Source: a bacterium UBP8_UBA817
GTDB taxonomy: Bacteria; Margulisbacteria; Marinamargulisbacteria; UBA817
DNA: 6,154 nt
NCBI GenBank assembly: GCA_002296285.1
Contig: DBHX01000035.1
Coordinates: forward strand, 6,199-12,352
Direction of reading: 5' to 3'
In this document: in pieces, positions 1 through 6,079 of the stretch
Layout of the letters: each line of letters opens with the position of its first letter
How positions within the stretch are numbered: the first letter of the stretch is position 1
The notes under the pieces: generated by a model
The model's input: only the letters and a program-made list of their open reading frames with translations
Databases searched by the model: none
Told to the model about the DNA's origin: nothing
Program-made: the position numbers and the translations under genes

Positions 1-2987
1 GCCCATACTTCCATTTCTCCAAAACGTTGTCCACCATATTGAGCTTTACCACCCAACGGCTGCTGAGTAACTAATGAATAAGGACCTGTAGAGCGCGCAT
101 GAATTTTATCGTCTACTAAATGAATTAGTTTTAAAACATACATGTAACCAACAGTAACTTCTCTTTCAAAATGCTCACCAGTACGACCATCTCTTAAGTT
201 AACCGTACCGGTTCGTTTAATCCACTCATATCCAGGGGATTTTGAAGCAGTTGTTAATCGCTCTTCCAATTTATCCACAGATGCATTAGGAGCAATCACT
301 TCATCAAACGATTGAGCCATATAGTTTTCACCAATGACATGCGATGCCATTCCTAATAGAGTTTCAAATAACTGACCAACATTCATACGTGAAGGAACAC
401 CCAATGGATTTAGGATGATATCCAACGGCTGCCCATTCGGAAGAAAAGGCATATCTTCCTCTGGTAAAATGGTCGATACAACACCTTTGTTTCCATGGCG
501 CCCAGCCATCTTATCGCCAATCGACAGTTTACGAAGTTGAGCAACATATACTCGAACTAGAATATTAACACCAGGAGATAAATCATCCCCATTATCTCTT
601 GTAAACACACGAACGCCAATTACTTTTCCAGATTCTCCAGACGAAACACGCAATGAAGTATCTTTCATATCTCGCGCCTTATCTCCAAAAATGGCTCGCA
701 ATAATTTCTCTTCTGCTGGAGGCTCACTTTCCCCCTTTGGTGTAACTTTACCAACCAATATATCACCAGCGGAAACCATGGCTCCAATACGAATAATCCC
801 ATCTTCATCTAAGTTAGCAAGCGCTTCCTCAGACACATTAGGAATTTCAGCCGTTAATTCTTCAGGACCTAACTTTGTGGTTCGCACATCAATTTCATAG
901 CGATGAATATGAATTGAAGTAAAAATATCATTTTTTACTAATCGTTTAGAAATAACAATGGCATCCTCAAAATTGTAACCTTCCCATGGCATGAAACCAA
1001 CCAATATGTTTCTTCCCAAAGACAATTCACCGTTCGAAGTAGAAGAACCATCCGCAATCAAATCACCCTTCTTTAGTTTCATTCCTTGATAAACAAATGG
1101 TTTTTGATTTCGACATGTATTTTGATTCGTTCTCTGGTATTTCTGTAACTCATACGTATGAGTTTTCGACCCTTCCTTTACCTTTACAGCATGGCTGTCG
1201 GTTTCAATAACCTCACAGTTTTCTCTGGCCGTAACCAAAACCTCTGTATCTCTTGCTACAACTGACTCTAGTCCAGTACCAATATAAGGCGATTCTGGAT
1301 TTAAAATCGGAACAGCTTGTCGTTGCATGTTAGCACCCATCAATGCACGGTTGGCGTCATCATGTTCTAAAAATGGAATTAATCCACAAGCAACACCCAG
1401 TAACTGACGAGGAGACACACCAATATATTGAACCTTATCCAACGGGGTAAAATTAAAGTCTCGTTGGTAACGTGTAACAATTTGTTCGCCTTGAAGAACA
1501 CCTTTTTTTACTGGAGAATCCCATGGAGCTATATAGTAATTTTCTTCAATATCAGCGGCTAAAAAATCAACCTCATTCGTAATTTTACCTTTTTTTACTT
1601 GATAATAAGGAGTTTCAATAAATCCAAACTTATTCACCCTAGCAAATGTTGCCATTGGACCAATTAGACCCGCATTTGGGCCCTCAGGAGTTTCAATTGG
1701 GCAAATACGCCCATAGTGTGTCGGATGAATATCTCGAACCTCATACCCTGCCCTCTCCTTCGTTAAACCACCTGGGCCTAAAGCACTTAATCGACGTTTA
1801 TGAATAACTTCTGCCAATGGATTGGTTTGGTCTAAAAACTGAGACAACTGGGAACTTCCGAAAAACTCTCTCATTACCGCAACCAATGGGCGAATATTAA
1901 TTAAATGCTGAGGAGTAATGGACTCATTCCCTTTTAACGCCATTTGTTCTTTAATTAATCGCTCTAATCGAACCAACCCAATACGGAATTGACGTTGCAA
2001 CTGTTCCCCTACGGTACGAACACGTCGATTGCCAAGGTGATCAATATCATCAGTTAGCCCTCGTTTATGAACCAAATCACAAATATACTGTATTGTTGCA
2101 ATGATATCTTCCTTAACCAACGCCGTAGTCTCAACAGGCTTACCAGAAAAATAAAACCGTTGATTAATTTTATGACGACCAACATCGGACAAATCATATT
2201 TTTCTTCATTAAAAAACAATGAATCCAACAATGCTTTGGCACCTTGCAAGGTAACTGGATCACCAGAGCGCAAGCCTTTGTGAAGTTCAATTAATGCATC
2301 ATCCTCATTTGTAAAAGGAAACTTGGTAATTGTTGGTTCAAATAAATCCTTTTCCTTAACAAGGTCAAAGAATGTCTTTTCATCGTACCCAAGCGCAGAT
2401 AAAAACAATGTCAAAGGAACTTTTTTAACTTTATTGAGGTGTGCGTAAAACAATTGCTTTGAATCAACTTCTATCTCTAACCATGCACCTTTTGATGGTA
2501 TGATGGACGCCAGAAAATCCTGAAAACCAGGAATATTCGGAGTCTTTTCTCTAAAGTAAATTCCAGGAGAACGAATAAATTGACTAACAATAACTCGCTC
2601 GGTTCCATTGACCAAGAAAGTACCGCTATTTGTCATTAGTGGGATATCACTTAAAAATACTTCTTGCTCTTGCACTTCACCCGTTTCAACTGAAATTAAA
2701 CGAACTGGTGCCTTTAACGGAGATGCATAGGTCAACTCACGTTTACGCATTTCCTCATAATCCAATTCCGGCTCTCCCAAAGTAATACCATCTAAAAACT
2801 CAAGCTGATACTTACCCCCATAACCAACAATTGGAGAAATCTTTTTAAGTTCTTCCCCAATACCTTCTTTTAAAAAGCGCTGAAAAGATTCTACTTGCAA
2901 ATCCAATAAATTGGGGACTGTCAGATTTTCTTCTGGAGCATCTTTATGCAAGGGAACTCTTTCACGATACGTTTTATATTTTGACAA
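1..2987 (-). CDS. rpoB: RNA polymerase beta subunit, 5' part of gene (C-terminus off the left edge)
   Basis: This is the beta subunit of the core RNA polymerase, which forms one side of the active-site cleft and the rifampicin pocket. The frame is open for 995 codons with no stop or frameshift and ends at the Trp of the GEMEVW motif. By E. coli comparison about 65-100 residues lie outside the window, so the full protein is near 1,060-1,100 aa against 1,342 in E. coli. Visible landmarks are GTFLVNGTERV in the N-terminal lobe, the rifampicin region (residues 376-404, with D386, H396, R399 and S401 matching E. coli D516, H526, R529 and S531), ETPEGPN, LIPFLEHDDANRALMG (536-551), GDKMAGRHGNKG (824-835, with K826 and K834 matching active-site K1065 and K1073) and HARSTGPYSLVTQQPLGGKAQ. 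The large insertions near E. coli 225-343 and 938-1042 are absent. The TTG at 2985-2987 is preferred as start because GAGGTG lies 4 nt upstream. An in-frame ATG at 2997-2999 overlaps that SD and has no SD of its own. rpoC is expected next, outside the window. Confidence 0.98.
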   Translation of the reverse strand, partial: MSKYKTYRERVPLHKDAPEENLTVPNLLDLQVESFQRFLKEGIGEELKKISPIVGYGGKYQLEFLDGITLGEPELDYEEMRKRELTYASPLKAPVRLISVETGEVQEQEVFLSDIPLMTNSGTFLVNGTERVIVSQFIRSPGIYFREKTPNIPGFQDFLASIIPSKGAWLEIEVDSKQLFYAHLNKVKKVPLTLFLSALGYDEKTFFDLVKEKDLFEPTITKFPFTNEDDALIELHKGLRSGDPVTLQGAKALLDSLFFNEEKYDLSDVGRHKINQRFYFSGKPVETTALVKEDIIATIQYICDLVHKRGLTDDIDHLGNRRVRTVGEQLQRQFRIGLVRLERLIKEQMALKGNESITPQHLINIRPLVAVMREFFGSSQLSQFLDQTNPLAEVIHKRRLSALGPGGLTKERAGYEVRDIHPTHYGRICPIETPEGPNAGLIGPMATFARVNKFGFIETPYYQVKKGKITNEVDFLAADIEENYYIAPWDSPVKKGVLQGEQIVTRYQRDFNFTPLDKVQYIGVSPRQLLGVACGLIPFLEHDDANRALMGANMQRQAVPILNPESPYIGTGLESVVARDTEVLVTARENCEVIETDSHAVKVKEGSKTHTYELQKYQRTNQNTCRNQKPFVYQGMKLKKGDLIADGSSTSNGELSLGRNILVGFMPWEGYNFEDAIVISKRLVKNDIFTSIHIHRYEIDVRTTKLGPEELTAEIPNVSEEALANLDEDGIIRIGAMVSAGDILVGKVTPKGESEPPAEEKLLRAIFGDKARDMKDTSLRVSSGESGKVIGVRVFTRDNGDDLSPGVNILVRVYVAQLRKLSIGDKMAGRHGNKGVVSTILPEEDMPFLPNGQPLDIILNPLGVPSRMNVGQLFETLLGMASHVIGENYMAQSFDEVIAPNASVDKLEERLTTASKSPGYEWIKRTGTVNLRDGRTGEHFEREVTVGYMYVLKLIHLVDDKIHARSTGPYSLVTQQPLGGKAQYGGQRFGEMEVW

Positions 2988-2991
2988 TTTA

Positions 2992-2997
2992 CACCTC
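2992..2997 (-). promoter_or_regulatory. Shine-Dalgarno of rpoB that sets a TTG start
   Basis: The minus strand reads GAGGTG, then TAAA, then the TTG start of rpoB. The match to the 16S rRNA tail is good and the spacing is workable. The in-frame ATG 12 nt upstream of the TTG overlaps this SD by one base and is preceded only by pyrimidine-rich and AT-rich sequence. The TTG is therefore the better start; use of the ATG would add four residues (MRCK). Confidence 0.75.
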
Positions 2998-3000
2998 ATT

Positions 3001-3047
3001 TAAATAAAGAAAGCCTGGAACACACCATGCGAGTAATATTCCAGGCC
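3001..3047 (-). terminator. rplL-rpoB hairpin with interrupted U-tract (attenuator or weak terminator)
   Basis: On the minus strand GCCTGGAA (3046-3039) pairs perfectly with TTCCAGGC (3020-3013), an 8 bp stem. A flanking G-U pair (3047/3012) can extend it, and weak U-G, A-U, U-G pairs can form inside the 18 nt loop. The following bases read TTTCTTTATTTA, a U-rich but interrupted tract. This is the layout of a leaky intrinsic terminator. In E. coli the rplL-rpoB spacer holds an attenuator that lets only part of the transcription continue into rpoBC, and the same role is inferred here from position and shape. It may instead act as an mRNA processing or stability element. Confidence 0.65.
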
Positions 3048-3065
3048 AAAGAAAAAACTAAAAAA

Positions 3066-3485
3066 TTATTTCAATTCTATTTCTGCACCTTGCTCTTCAA
3101 GCTGCTTTTTTAAGGTTTCAGCCTCATCTTTTGCGACACCTTCTTTAACGGCCTTAGGGGCTGCATCAACCAATTCCTTGGCTTCTTTTAAACCAAGCCC
3201 AGTAATTTCACGAACAGCTTTTAAAACCTGTATCTTTTTATCACCAGCAGATTTCAAAACAACATCAACGGTATCACTTCCTGAATCAGCATCATCACCA
3301 CCGTCAGCTGGTGCAGCAGCACCGGCAACGGCCACAGGGGCAGCTGCTACAACTCCAAACTTGTCTTCTAAAGCTTTAACCAATTGAGATAACTCAAGAA
3401 CAGTCATTTTCTCTACAGAATCTATGACCTTTTGAGCATCCTTGCTTAATTCGATTTCCTTTTCAACGGTTGTTTCTTCTGACAT
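3066..3485 (-). CDS. rplL: 50S ribosomal protein L7/L12
   Basis: L7/L12 is the multi-copy stalk protein that recruits translation GTPases to the ribosome, binding through its N-terminal domain to L10. At 139 aa it is longer than the usual 120-128. The dimerising N-terminal domain includes TVLELSQLVKALEDKFGV (28-45). A flexible Ala/Pro/Gly/Asp-rich hinge covers about 46-72. The C-terminal domain (73-139) carries the hallmark DVVLKSAGDKKIQV, REITGLGLKEAKELVD and KEGVAKDEAE, and ends in the typical ELK. About 13 extra residues, rich in Glu and Lys, precede the normal N-terminus. The start is supported by a strong AGGAGG 5 nt upstream. The gene follows rplJ after 9 nt and precedes the hairpin spacer before rpoB. 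The strong SD fits the need for several L7/L12 copies per L10. Confidence 0.98.
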   Translation of the reverse strand: MSEETTVEKEIELSKDAQKVIDSVEKMTVLELSQLVKALEDKFGVVAAAPVAVAGAAAPADGGDDADSGSDTVDVVLKSAGDKKIQVLKAVREITGLGLKEAKELVDAAPKAVKEGVAKDEAETLKKQLEEQGAEIELK

Positions 3486-3490
3486 TTTTT

Positions 3491-3496
3491 CCTCCT
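3491..3496 (-). promoter_or_regulatory. Strong Shine-Dalgarno of rplL overlapping the rplJ stop
   Basis: The minus strand reads AATTAGGAGGAAAAAATG. The TAG stop of rplJ (3497-3495) shares two bases with the AGGAGG SD of rplL, and the spacer to ATG is 5 nt. It is the best SD match in the window. The overlap suggests that ribosomes ending on rplJ sit on the rplL start region, which could couple translation of L10 and L7/L12. Confidence 0.8.
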
Positions 3497-4025
3497 AATT
3501 TTTTTGGTTTTTAATCGCTTCTAATGAATACACTAGTCCGCGCATCGGAGAACTCATACTCATTACAAATCGACTAATTGTTGATTTTAAACCACCAACA
3601 AGCTGCCCAATTAACACGTCTCTGGATGGCAACTTGGATAGCGCTTTAACTTCTGACTCAGAAATAAACGAACCATCCAAATAACCGCCTTTGACAACCA
3701 AAGATTCGTTTTCTTTCAAAAACTTATACATCTTTGATGCAACAACCGGACAATCTTGTTTTGAAACTACGAGAGCTGTTGGACCTTTTAACAACTCTTT
3801 TGGGCAATCAATGTTTAACCCATCAAAGGTTTTCTGTATTAGTGAATTTTTGATAACAAAATATGAAGCACTACCCTCACGCAATACGCCTCTTAAACCT
3901 TCAAGTTGATTAACCGTTAACCCTCGATACTCAGTAAAAAACAAAGCATCTGAAGCTTCAACCTCTTTGGTTAAGTTTTCAATCTTTTGTTTTTTACGAG
4001 ATAAAACTTCCTCACGAACTGACAT
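3495..4025 (-). CDS. rplJ: 50S ribosomal protein L10
   Basis: L10 anchors L7/L12 dimers to the ribosome at the base of the stalk. The protein is 176 aa, within the normal range. The N-terminal rRNA-binding domain shows FFTEYRGLTVNQLEGLRGVLR (29-49, a typical YRGLTV segment), VIKNSLIQK (57-65) and LLKGPTALVV (78-87). GGYLDG (113-118) and LSKLPSRDVLIGQLVGGLKS (129-148) follow, and the C-terminal helix that carries L7/L12 binding sites is about residues 149-176. The start lies 1 nt after the rplA stop, with a purine-rich GGAAGGG about 8 nt upstream. Many bacteria have a long leader before rplJ that binds the L10-L12 complex for autoregulation. No such spacer exists here, so control must use sequence inside rplA or a different mechanism. 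Confidence 0.97.
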   Translation of the reverse strand: MSVREEVLSRKKQKIENLTKEVEASDALFFTEYRGLTVNQLEGLRGVLREGSASYFVIKNSLIQKTFDGLNIDCPKELLKGPTALVVSKQDCPVVASKMYKFLKENESLVVKGGYLDGSFISESEVKALSKLPSRDVLIGQLVGGLKSTISRFVMSMSSPMRGLVYSLEAIKNQKN

Positions 4026-4026
4026 T

Positions 4027-4725
4027 TTAGTTACCCTTCCATTTAACGTCCATAGGTTTAATTTTTACACCGGGACCCATGGTAGAACAAATTGTGATAG
4101 ATTTCAAGTAGACACCTTTAGATTTTGAAGGTTTTAGTTTATTAACCTGAGAATAAACCTCCCTAAAGTTCTCTAATAATTGATCAGCCGAAAATCCTAC
4201 TTTACCAATAAGTAAGTGCAAATTGCCTTCTTTATCATTACGAAACTCAACCTTACCTGCCTTAAACTCTTTTACAGTATTAATAACATCCGTTGTTACA
4301 GTTCCAGACTTAGGACTTGGCATTAAACCTCTCGCACCCAATAAACGTCCCAACTTACCAAGTTTTGGCATTACCTTTGGTGTAGCAATCATTAAATCAA
4401 AATCAAGCCAACCATCGGAAATTTTCTTCAAAACATCATCCAAGCCACATTCAATGGCGCCGGCCTCCAAAACTGGGGACGTATTTTCATCATCGGTAAC
4501 AACAACGATTCGAACATCCTTGCCCGTACCATTTGGCAAAGTCAATGTTCCTCTGACCAATTGATCAGCATGTCGTGGGTCAATACCTAAAGAAAAATGA
4601 ACCTCTACTGACTCATCGAACTTCGCATAAGCAGCTTTTTTACAAATATTAATCGCTTCGTCAGGATCATACTCCTGCACCAAATCAAACTTTTCTTCTA
4701 TAGCTTTTTTATTTTTTGTTATCAT
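4027..4725 (-). CDS. rplA: 50S ribosomal protein L1
   Basis: L1 forms the mobile L1 stalk that helps release deacylated tRNA from the E site, and in many bacteria it represses its own operon by binding mRNA. The length of 232 aa matches the family (about 230-235). Hallmarks are SLGIDPRHADQLVRGTLTLP (45-64), GTGKDVRIVV (66-75), FDLMIATPKVMPKLGKLGRL (109-128), GLMPSPKSGTVT (133-144), KAGKVEFRNDKEGNLHLLIG (155-174), KGVYLKSI (203-210) and STMGPGVKI (214-222). The common LGPRGLMPNPK is here LGARGLMPSPK, a mild variation. The ATG at 4725 follows the rplK stop after 2 nt, and GAGG lies about 10 nt upstream, inside the end of rplK. The rplK-rplA pair is therefore tightly packed and probably translationally coupled. 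Confidence 0.98.
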   Translation of the reverse strand: MITKNKKAIEEKFDLVQEYDPDEAINICKKAAYAKFDESVEVHFSLGIDPRHADQLVRGTLTLPNGTGKDVRIVVVTDDENTSPVLEAGAIECGLDDVLKKISDGWLDFDLMIATPKVMPKLGKLGRLLGARGLMPSPKSGTVTTDVINTVKEFKAGKVEFRNDKEGNLHLLIGKVGFSADQLLENFREVYSQVNKLKPSKSKGVYLKSITICSTMGPGVKIKPMDVKWKGN

Positions 4726-4727
4726 TT

Positions 4728-5150
4728 CTATACAACCTCAATTCCCATGCTTCTTGCCGAACCCGCAATAATAAGATCCGCCTGATCCAAATCAACGGCA
4801 TTCAAATCTGGCATTTTTATTTCAGAAATTTTACGAATATCATCTTTAGAGATCTTCCCAACAATTTCTCGACCAGGCATCTGAGATCCTTTTTTCAAAT
4901 TGGCATATTTTCTAATCAAATCACTGGCAGGTGGTGTTTTGAGAATAAAATCAAATGTACCATCAACATATGCTGTAATTTCTACTGGAACAACTTGGCC
5001 CATACGATCTTTGGTTTTATCGTTATATGCTTTGCAAAATTCCATAATGTTAATTCCGGCTTGTCCCAAGGCTGGTCCAACGGGTGGAGCTGGATTTGCT
5101 TTTCCACCTTCGATTTGCAATTTAATTACTGTTTTAACTTGTTTCGCCAT
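4728..5150 (-). CDS. rplK: 50S ribosomal protein L11
   Basis: L11 binds 23S rRNA at the GTPase-associated centre, next to L10 and the stalk, and is the site where thiostrepton-type antibiotics act. The length of 140 aa is standard. The N-terminal domain has KLQIEGGKANPAPPVGPALG (10-29) with the conserved Pro pair (22-23), then NIMEFCKAYNDKT (34-46) and VPVEITAYVDGTFDF (54-68), followed by KTPPAS (71-76). The C-terminal rRNA-binding domain includes GKISKDDIRKISE (98-110), MPDLNA (113-118) and the terminal GSARSMGI (130-137). The MPDLNA and AGSARSMGIEV stretches resemble proteobacterial L11. AAAGGAG lies 6 nt before the ATG. The gap to nusG is only 14 nt, too small for the mRNA site that L1 uses for feedback in E. 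coli. Confidence 0.98.
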   Translation of the reverse strand: MAKQVKTVIKLQIEGGKANPAPPVGPALGQAGINIMEFCKAYNDKTKDRMGQVVPVEITAYVDGTFDFILKTPPASDLIRKYANLKKGSQMPGREIVGKISKDDIRKISEIKMPDLNAVDLDQADLIIAGSARSMGIEVV

Positions 5151-5164
5151 ACCGTTCTCCTTTG

Positions 5165-5875
5165 TTACTTGTTATCCACGTATTTTTCAACTTGATCAAA
5201 ATCAAGCTCAACAGGCGTTTCTCGACCAAAAATAGATATTAATGACTTTAATTTGCCACGCTCTGCATTAATTTCTGAAATTGATCCAGTGTAACCTCTA
5301 AATGGACCAGAAATTACTTTAATTGTTTCATTAAGCTCAAAATCAACCTCAATCTTCTTCATTTTTTCACCCAACTGTCGAAGAATTCGATTGATTTCAT
5401 CTTCTGTAACTGGGGTTGGCTCATTCTTTGTTCCAACCAACTTAGCAACACCAGGCAAACGACGTATTAAATACCATGTGCCTTCATCTGGGATCATTTG
5501 AACAAATAAATATCCAGGAAACATTTTCTTCACTTTTTCTTTGCGTTCATTATTTTTAATTTCAACCGTTTCTTCTTCTGGCAACAAAACTCTAAAAACA
5601 ATGTCCTTGAACTCATTCTCGAGCATCTGCAAAATACGATCCCTTACTTTTTGTTCATATAGTGCATAACACTGAACAATGTACCATTGAGCGGCTTCAT
5701 TCACCTTGGCCGACTCAACATCTTCGGAAGATTCAGAATGCACAGCGGCATCATCTTCTAAAATATCTTCTTCATCCAAAATAATTGAATTGTTATCTTC
5801 AACCACATCTCCATTACTAGAAACTTGCGTTTCAGATTCTATTTCTAATTCTTCTAAAGATTGATCATTATCCAT
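5165..5875 (-). CDS. nusG: Transcription elongation/antitermination factor NusG with acidic N-terminal extension
   Basis: NusG binds RNA polymerase with its N-terminal NGN domain and contacts Rho or ribosomal protein S10 with its C-terminal KOW domain. Here the NGN domain starts near QWYIVQCYALYEQKVRDRI (63-81) and includes KMFPGYLFVQM (117-127) and TWYLIRRLPGVAKLVG (133-148). The KOW part includes VISGPFRGYTGSISEI (187-202) and SIFGRETPVELDFDQVE (214-230). The protein is 236 aa, against about 175-190 in most bacteria. The extra length is residues 1-62, with 22 Asp/Glu and a single Lys in the first 60, likely disordered. The ATG has AAAGGT 8 nt upstream. No closer Met gives a full NGN domain without the tail, so the extension is probably real. 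The gene follows secE after 18 nt, the usual bacterial order. Confidence 0.97.
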   Translation of the reverse strand: MDNDQSLEELEIESETQVSSNGDVVEDNNSIILDEEDILEDDAAVHSESSEDVESAKVNEAAQWYIVQCYALYEQKVRDRILQMLENEFKDIVFRVLLPEEETVEIKNNERKEKVKKMFPGYLFVQMIPDEGTWYLIRRLPGVAKLVGTKNEPTPVTEDEINRILRQLGEKMKKIEVDFELNETIKVISGPFRGYTGSISEINAERGKLKSLISIFGRETPVELDFDQVEKYVDNK

Positions 5876-5893
5876 AATTAAATACCTTTCACC

Positions 5894-6079
5894 TTAATTT
5901 CGTATTCCAAAAATCACTTTAGATAGTAGAAAATCTGAACCGGCAACATAAATTGTAAAAAAAATTACCATAAAAATAGTAATAATTGAAGACCTAATGA
6001 CAAAATCTTTCTTTGGCCACTCAATTTTTTTAAACTCACTTTGAAAATCTTGAACAATATTTGATCTAATTTTTGACAT
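5894..6079 (-). CDS. secE: Preprotein translocase subunit SecE (minimal, one-helix form)
   Basis: SecE clamps SecY in the SecYEG protein-conducting channel of the cytoplasmic membrane. At 61 aa this is the short form found in most bacteria, in contrast to the three-helix 127 aa E. coli protein. An amphipathic, charged cytoplasmic helix (about residues 5-25) carries the conserved EFKKIEWPKK (15-24). A single hydrophobic segment follows (about 29-47, with ITIFMVIFFTIYV), then a short tail FLLSKVIFGIRN. The ATG has AAGGTT 7 nt upstream. The gene sits between tRNA-Trp and nusG, a very common bacterial arrangement, which supports the call despite the small size. Confidence 0.95.
   Translation of the reverse strand: MSKIRSNIVQDFQSEFKKIEWPKKDFVIRSSIITIFMVIFFTIYVAGSDFLLSKVIFGIRN

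Noticed and set aside
691..900. Short plus-strand frame opposite rpoB
   Set aside because: The translation is Ser-rich and motif-free, and the minus strand codes for conserved beta residues across the whole stretch.
1779..1847. Intrinsic rifampicin resistance
   Set aside because: The residues most linked to resistance (D516, H526, R529 and S531 equivalents) are unchanged, so the substitutions do not support the claim.
2054..2290. Minus-strand 78-codon frame inside rpoB
   Set aside because: It lies in another reading frame within a stretch where the rpoB frame encodes conserved beta sequence, so it is a shadow frame.
1..2987. Possible frameshift or pseudogene in rpoB
   Set aside because: Codon-by-codon reading of the whole stretch gives an unbroken frame with all major beta motifs in order. 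The gene is only cut by the window edge.
2988..3065. Promoter for rpoBC in the rplL-rpoB spacer
   Set aside because: No convincing -35 and -10 pair at proper spacing is visible; the spacer is T-rich and taken up mostly by the hairpin.
3178..3387. Plus-strand frame opposite rplL, rich in Ala, Thr and Pro
   Set aside because: Its composition is the mirror of the Ala-rich L7/L12 hinge on the other strand.
4223..4564. Plus-strand 113-codon frame opposite rplA
   Set aside because: It is antisense to conserved L1 sequence and shows no family motif.
4716..5195. Plus-strand open frame of 159 codons across rplK
   Set aside because: It is antisense to the full L11 gene, its product is rich in Asn, Phe and Cys without recognisable motifs, and the opposite frame is clearly L11.
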